DNA of 26,100 bases from Bacillota bacterium (GTDB lineage Bacteria > Bacillota > Clostridia > Lachnospirales > Lachnospiraceae), in NCBI GenBank assembly GCA_023415595.1, contig JAEZJW010000071.1:1-26100 (forward strand), in the 5' to 3' direction. The position numbers and the translations under genes are program-made. Under the pieces are notes generated by a model. The model made no database searches. It was not told the DNA's origin and worked only from the letters and a program-made list of their open reading frames with translations. Shown here one piece after another: positions 23,988-26,100 of the stretch (its first letter is position 1; each line of letters begins with the position of its first letter).

Positions 23988-24929
23988 ATGACTTATTCGT
24001 CCCTTTTTAAGCAATCCATAGGATTATATTTAGAAGGACAATATGAGCAGGCTTATCAGCTGATCACCGAACAGATGGACAGCTTCAAGGATTTTGAGAC
24101 ACATCTGTATAATCTGAGATATTGTACCGCTTGCATGGCCGGACATAAGGATTTAACGATCCAAATATTAAAAGAAGCTATTCTGGAGAAGGGATATTGG
24201 TATTCCGTAGATTATCTGTATCAGGAGGAGGATCTTAAATCAATTCGGGATACGGAAGAGTTTAAGGAACTGGCTGAACTGTGCAGGCAGAGAGAACTTG
24301 AAGCGAGGGAAACTGCAAGGCCAGGACTGATCACAATTAAACCGTTGAATTTTAAAGAAGAGAATACCTATCCATTAATGATGATACTACACGGGAATGG
24401 ACAGAATGCTCTGATCGCTAAGGAAAACTGGCATTCCTCCGCAAACAAGGATTACCTCTTGGCATTGCCACAGTCCTCCCAACCACAATTCTCTAATTCC
24501 TACATCTGGACAGATTACCTGAAGGGGATCGAAGAAGTAAAGGTACACTACGCTCAGTTGCTTAGGGAATATCACATCGATCAGTCCAAGGTGATTATCG
24601 GAGGTTTCTCAGCCGGAACCAGGGCGTCCCTCTATGCGGTCCTGACAGGAGCTGTTGAGGTCAGAGGACTTATCCTCAACGGCTGTTGGCTGCCTGAGCT
24701 TAAGGAATGGGAGCCAATGTTTGCAGCTTTAAAGGAAAAAGGTATCAAATTCTATATCATCTGCGGAGATAAGGATGAAATCAGCCTGGATTCCACAATA
24801 CAGCTGGCTGAGCTTCTGAAGGAGAAAGATTTTCCGTATATTCTCCATATAATTGACGGCATGGGGCATACTTACCCGGAAAATTTTGAACGCTACATAG
24901 AAGAAGCCATCAACTTTATTATGGGATAA
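23988..24929 (+). CDS. Alpha/beta hydrolase (carboxylesterase/phospholipase-like) with N-terminal helical region
   Basis: Two parts are visible in the 313 residues. Residues 1 to about 105 are helical and resemble a TPR-like unit (LYLEGQYEQAYQLITEQ). Residues 125-313 form an alpha/beta hydrolase: MMILHGNGQN (131-140) for the strand and oxyanion loop, the nucleophile elbow GGFSAG with Ser208, an acid in CGDKDE (Asp261 or Asp263) and catalytic His294 in GMGHTYP. There is no signal peptide or membrane segment, so it is probably cytosolic. The substrate cannot be told; short-chain esters or acylated small molecules are typical for the class. AGAGGAG (23970-23976) gives a good ribosome site. It is separated from sigG by a terminator and has no obvious link to sporulation. 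Confidence 0.82.
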   Translation: MTYSSLFKQSIGLYLEGQYEQAYQLITEQMDSFKDFETHLYNLRYCTACMAGHKDLTIQILKEAILEKGYWYSVDYLYQEEDLKSIRDTEEFKELAELCRQRELEARETARPGLITIKPLNFKEENTYPLMMILHGNGQNALIAKENWHSSANKDYLLALPQSSQPQFSNSYIWTDYLKGIEEVKVHYAQLLREYHIDQSKVIIGGFSAGTRASLYAVLTGAVEVRGLILNGCWLPELKEWEPMFAALKEKGIKFYIICGDKDEISLDSTIQLAELLKEKDFPYILHIIDGMGHTYPENFERYIEEAINFIMG

Positions 24930-24980
24930 TGCTGATAGGTTTCATAGTATCGATATCAGGAGTAATGGAAAGGAGAAACT

Positions 24981-26100
24981 ATGAGACGGGTTTTACTTAT
25001 ATGTTTTATTCTTATGACAATGACATGGGTACTATCCTGCAAAAAGGGAGAGGTAACGGATTCCTCAGGAAAGGATACTGATATCATAAACCGGGAGGAA
25101 GAACCAACAATAGCTCCTTCGCAGGCAGAGGATGGGCAGAAGGATAATTCCGATAATGGTCCTTCAGATAATTCTGAAGGTAGTCCGCAGGATTATGCAC
25201 CGGATCAGGAAGAGGCATCCGCGAATACATATGAGTTCACAGAAGCGTCTTATGAAAAGGCCGGAGTTAAAATTAAATATCCGAAGCTTACGGGATTGAA
25301 GGACAGTAAGCAACAGGACAAAATCAATCAGCTGATTGAAAAGGATGCCCTGAAAGATATAGAGGATTATCAGGCAGAGGGTTCTGTTCTGGAAAAAAGC
25401 TATGAGGTGGCCTGGGAGGGGGAGAATTTACTCAGCATTACCTATGTGGTTTATTCTAATTATCCCGGTGCCGCCCATCCGAACCATGCATTCTATTCCA
25501 CTAATATTGATCTGAATACCGCAGACAGTGTAAAGCTTAAGGATACAATGAAGTTATCGGACGATTTTGTGGCAAGGTTTATTACAGGCAGTAAATACAT
25601 AGGACCCCATGAGAATGCAGATCAGGGATTATCCGATCTGTTGGAGGACAATATCAACTCCTTGAATAAGGAAGGCTTATCCTCGGCAGATGCTGCCGGG
25701 GTCTATACTCCATATTACAGCTATTATACGGAGGATTCCTTAGGAATAGGGATTGAAGTACCCTTTGTTATCGGGGGATATGCCCTTTATGAGGTGCCCT
25801 ATCAGGATATCATAAGCTACATCAATGTTGACAATCGGATCTGGAAGGACTTCCCGGAGATTTTATTTCAAGATTCCTTCATCCCGATTGCTGTTGAAGG
25901 TCTCCTTCTGGGAGGCTATGATGGGAAGAACTGGGTGCAGCTTAATGAAGCGCTGCCACTGATCCATGAAGGTAAAACCTATCGGCTGTTCTATAATCAG
26001 GACTATCAGGGCGTAGCAACCGGAGGTGCTCCTGAACTGGATATTGATTTTGAAAGATTCTATATGTTGGAGATGAAAGAAACACCACTCCTTCACAACA
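24981..26100 (+). CDS. Lipoprotein with DUF3298/RsiV-like domain, partial (3' end outside window)
   Basis: The frame opens at ATG 24981 (AAGGAG at 24970-24975, five bases upstream) and stays open to the last base, 373 codons. A short signal peptide ends in the lipobox VLSC with Cys20, so the mature protein is lipid-anchored outside the membrane by Lgt. An acidic, Asn/Ser-rich linker runs to about residue 88. From about residue 90 the pattern fits the DUF4163/DUF3298 pair seen in RsiV and PdaC-type proteins: YEKAGVKIKYPKLTGLKD, then YPGAAHPNH near 167-175. No transmembrane segment or anti-sigma region appears, so it is not a classical RsiV. It follows the hydrolase by 51 bases with no terminator, which suggests co-transcription. 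The function is unknown. Confidence 0.8.
   Translation, partial: MRRVLLICFILMTMTWVLSCKKGEVTDSSGKDTDIINREEEPTIAPSQAEDGQKDNSDNGPSDNSEGSPQDYAPDQEEASANTYEFTEASYEKAGVKIKYPKLTGLKDSKQQDKINQLIEKDALKDIEDYQAEGSVLEKSYEVAWEGENLLSITYVVYSNYPGAAHPNHAFYSTNIDLNTADSVKLKDTMKLSDDFVARFITGSKYIGPHENADQGLSDLLEDNINSLNKEGLSSADAAGVYTPYYSYYTEDSLGIGIEVPFVIGGYALYEVPYQDIISYINVDNRIWKDFPEILFQDSFIPIAVEGLLLGGYDGKNWVQLNEALPLIHEGKTYRLFYNQDYQGVATGGAPELDIDFERFYMLEMKETPLLHN

Overview
The window reads as a chromosomal segment of an endospore-forming Firmicute of the Lachnospiraceae / Clostridium cluster XIVa type. The reasons are the moderate-to-low GC content, strong AGGAGG-type ribosome sites, use of TTG starts (rsgA, ftsZ, spoIIGA), and the joining of a division and cell-wall (dcw) cluster to spoIIGA-sigE-sigG. 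This taxon is an inference from protein style; I could not run a search. Every gene is on the + strand. I see no tRNA, rRNA, CRISPR array, insertion sequence or prophage gene.

Layout. (1) 1-4433: tail of a probable PP2C phosphatase gene, the PASTA kinase prkC, then rsgA, rpe and thiN, the usual Firmicute signalling and ribosome-assembly operon. (2) 4484-6627: ychF with its own promoter, then lgt. (3) 6664-20752: the dcw cluster mraZ, rsmH, ftsL-like, two class B penicillin-binding proteins (one with a long acidic tail, one with a PASTA domain), mraY, murD, ftsW/spoVE, murA, ftsQ/divIB and ftsZ, closed by a strong terminator. murE, murF, murC, murG, murB and ftsA are not in it. (4) 20825-23700: spoIIGA (protease), sigE (pro-sigma-E, its substrate) and sigG (late forespore sigma). 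(5) 23701-26100: a stretch full of inverted repeats, an alpha/beta hydrolase, and a lipoprotein with a DUF3298/RsiV-like domain that runs off the end.

How they work together. MraY, MurA and MurD make lipid-linked peptidoglycan precursor; FtsW and the two PBPs polymerise and crosslink it at the septum; FtsL, FtsQ and FtsZ build the divisome; MraZ controls the cluster. PrkC senses muropeptides or lipid II through PASTA domains. At sporulation the same division machinery makes the polar septum, where SpoIIGA activates pro-sigma-E, and sigma-G later acts in the forespore.

Most interesting non-coding content. A four-copy AAGTGG operator lies in phase before mraZ. A possible short terminated transcript lies just upstream of it. 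A compact three-way-junction fold can be drawn in the sigG leader, ending at the ribosome site, with a second, larger nested inverted repeat just upstream. Several further long inverted repeats follow sigG. All folds were drawn by hand and need covariation and expression evidence.
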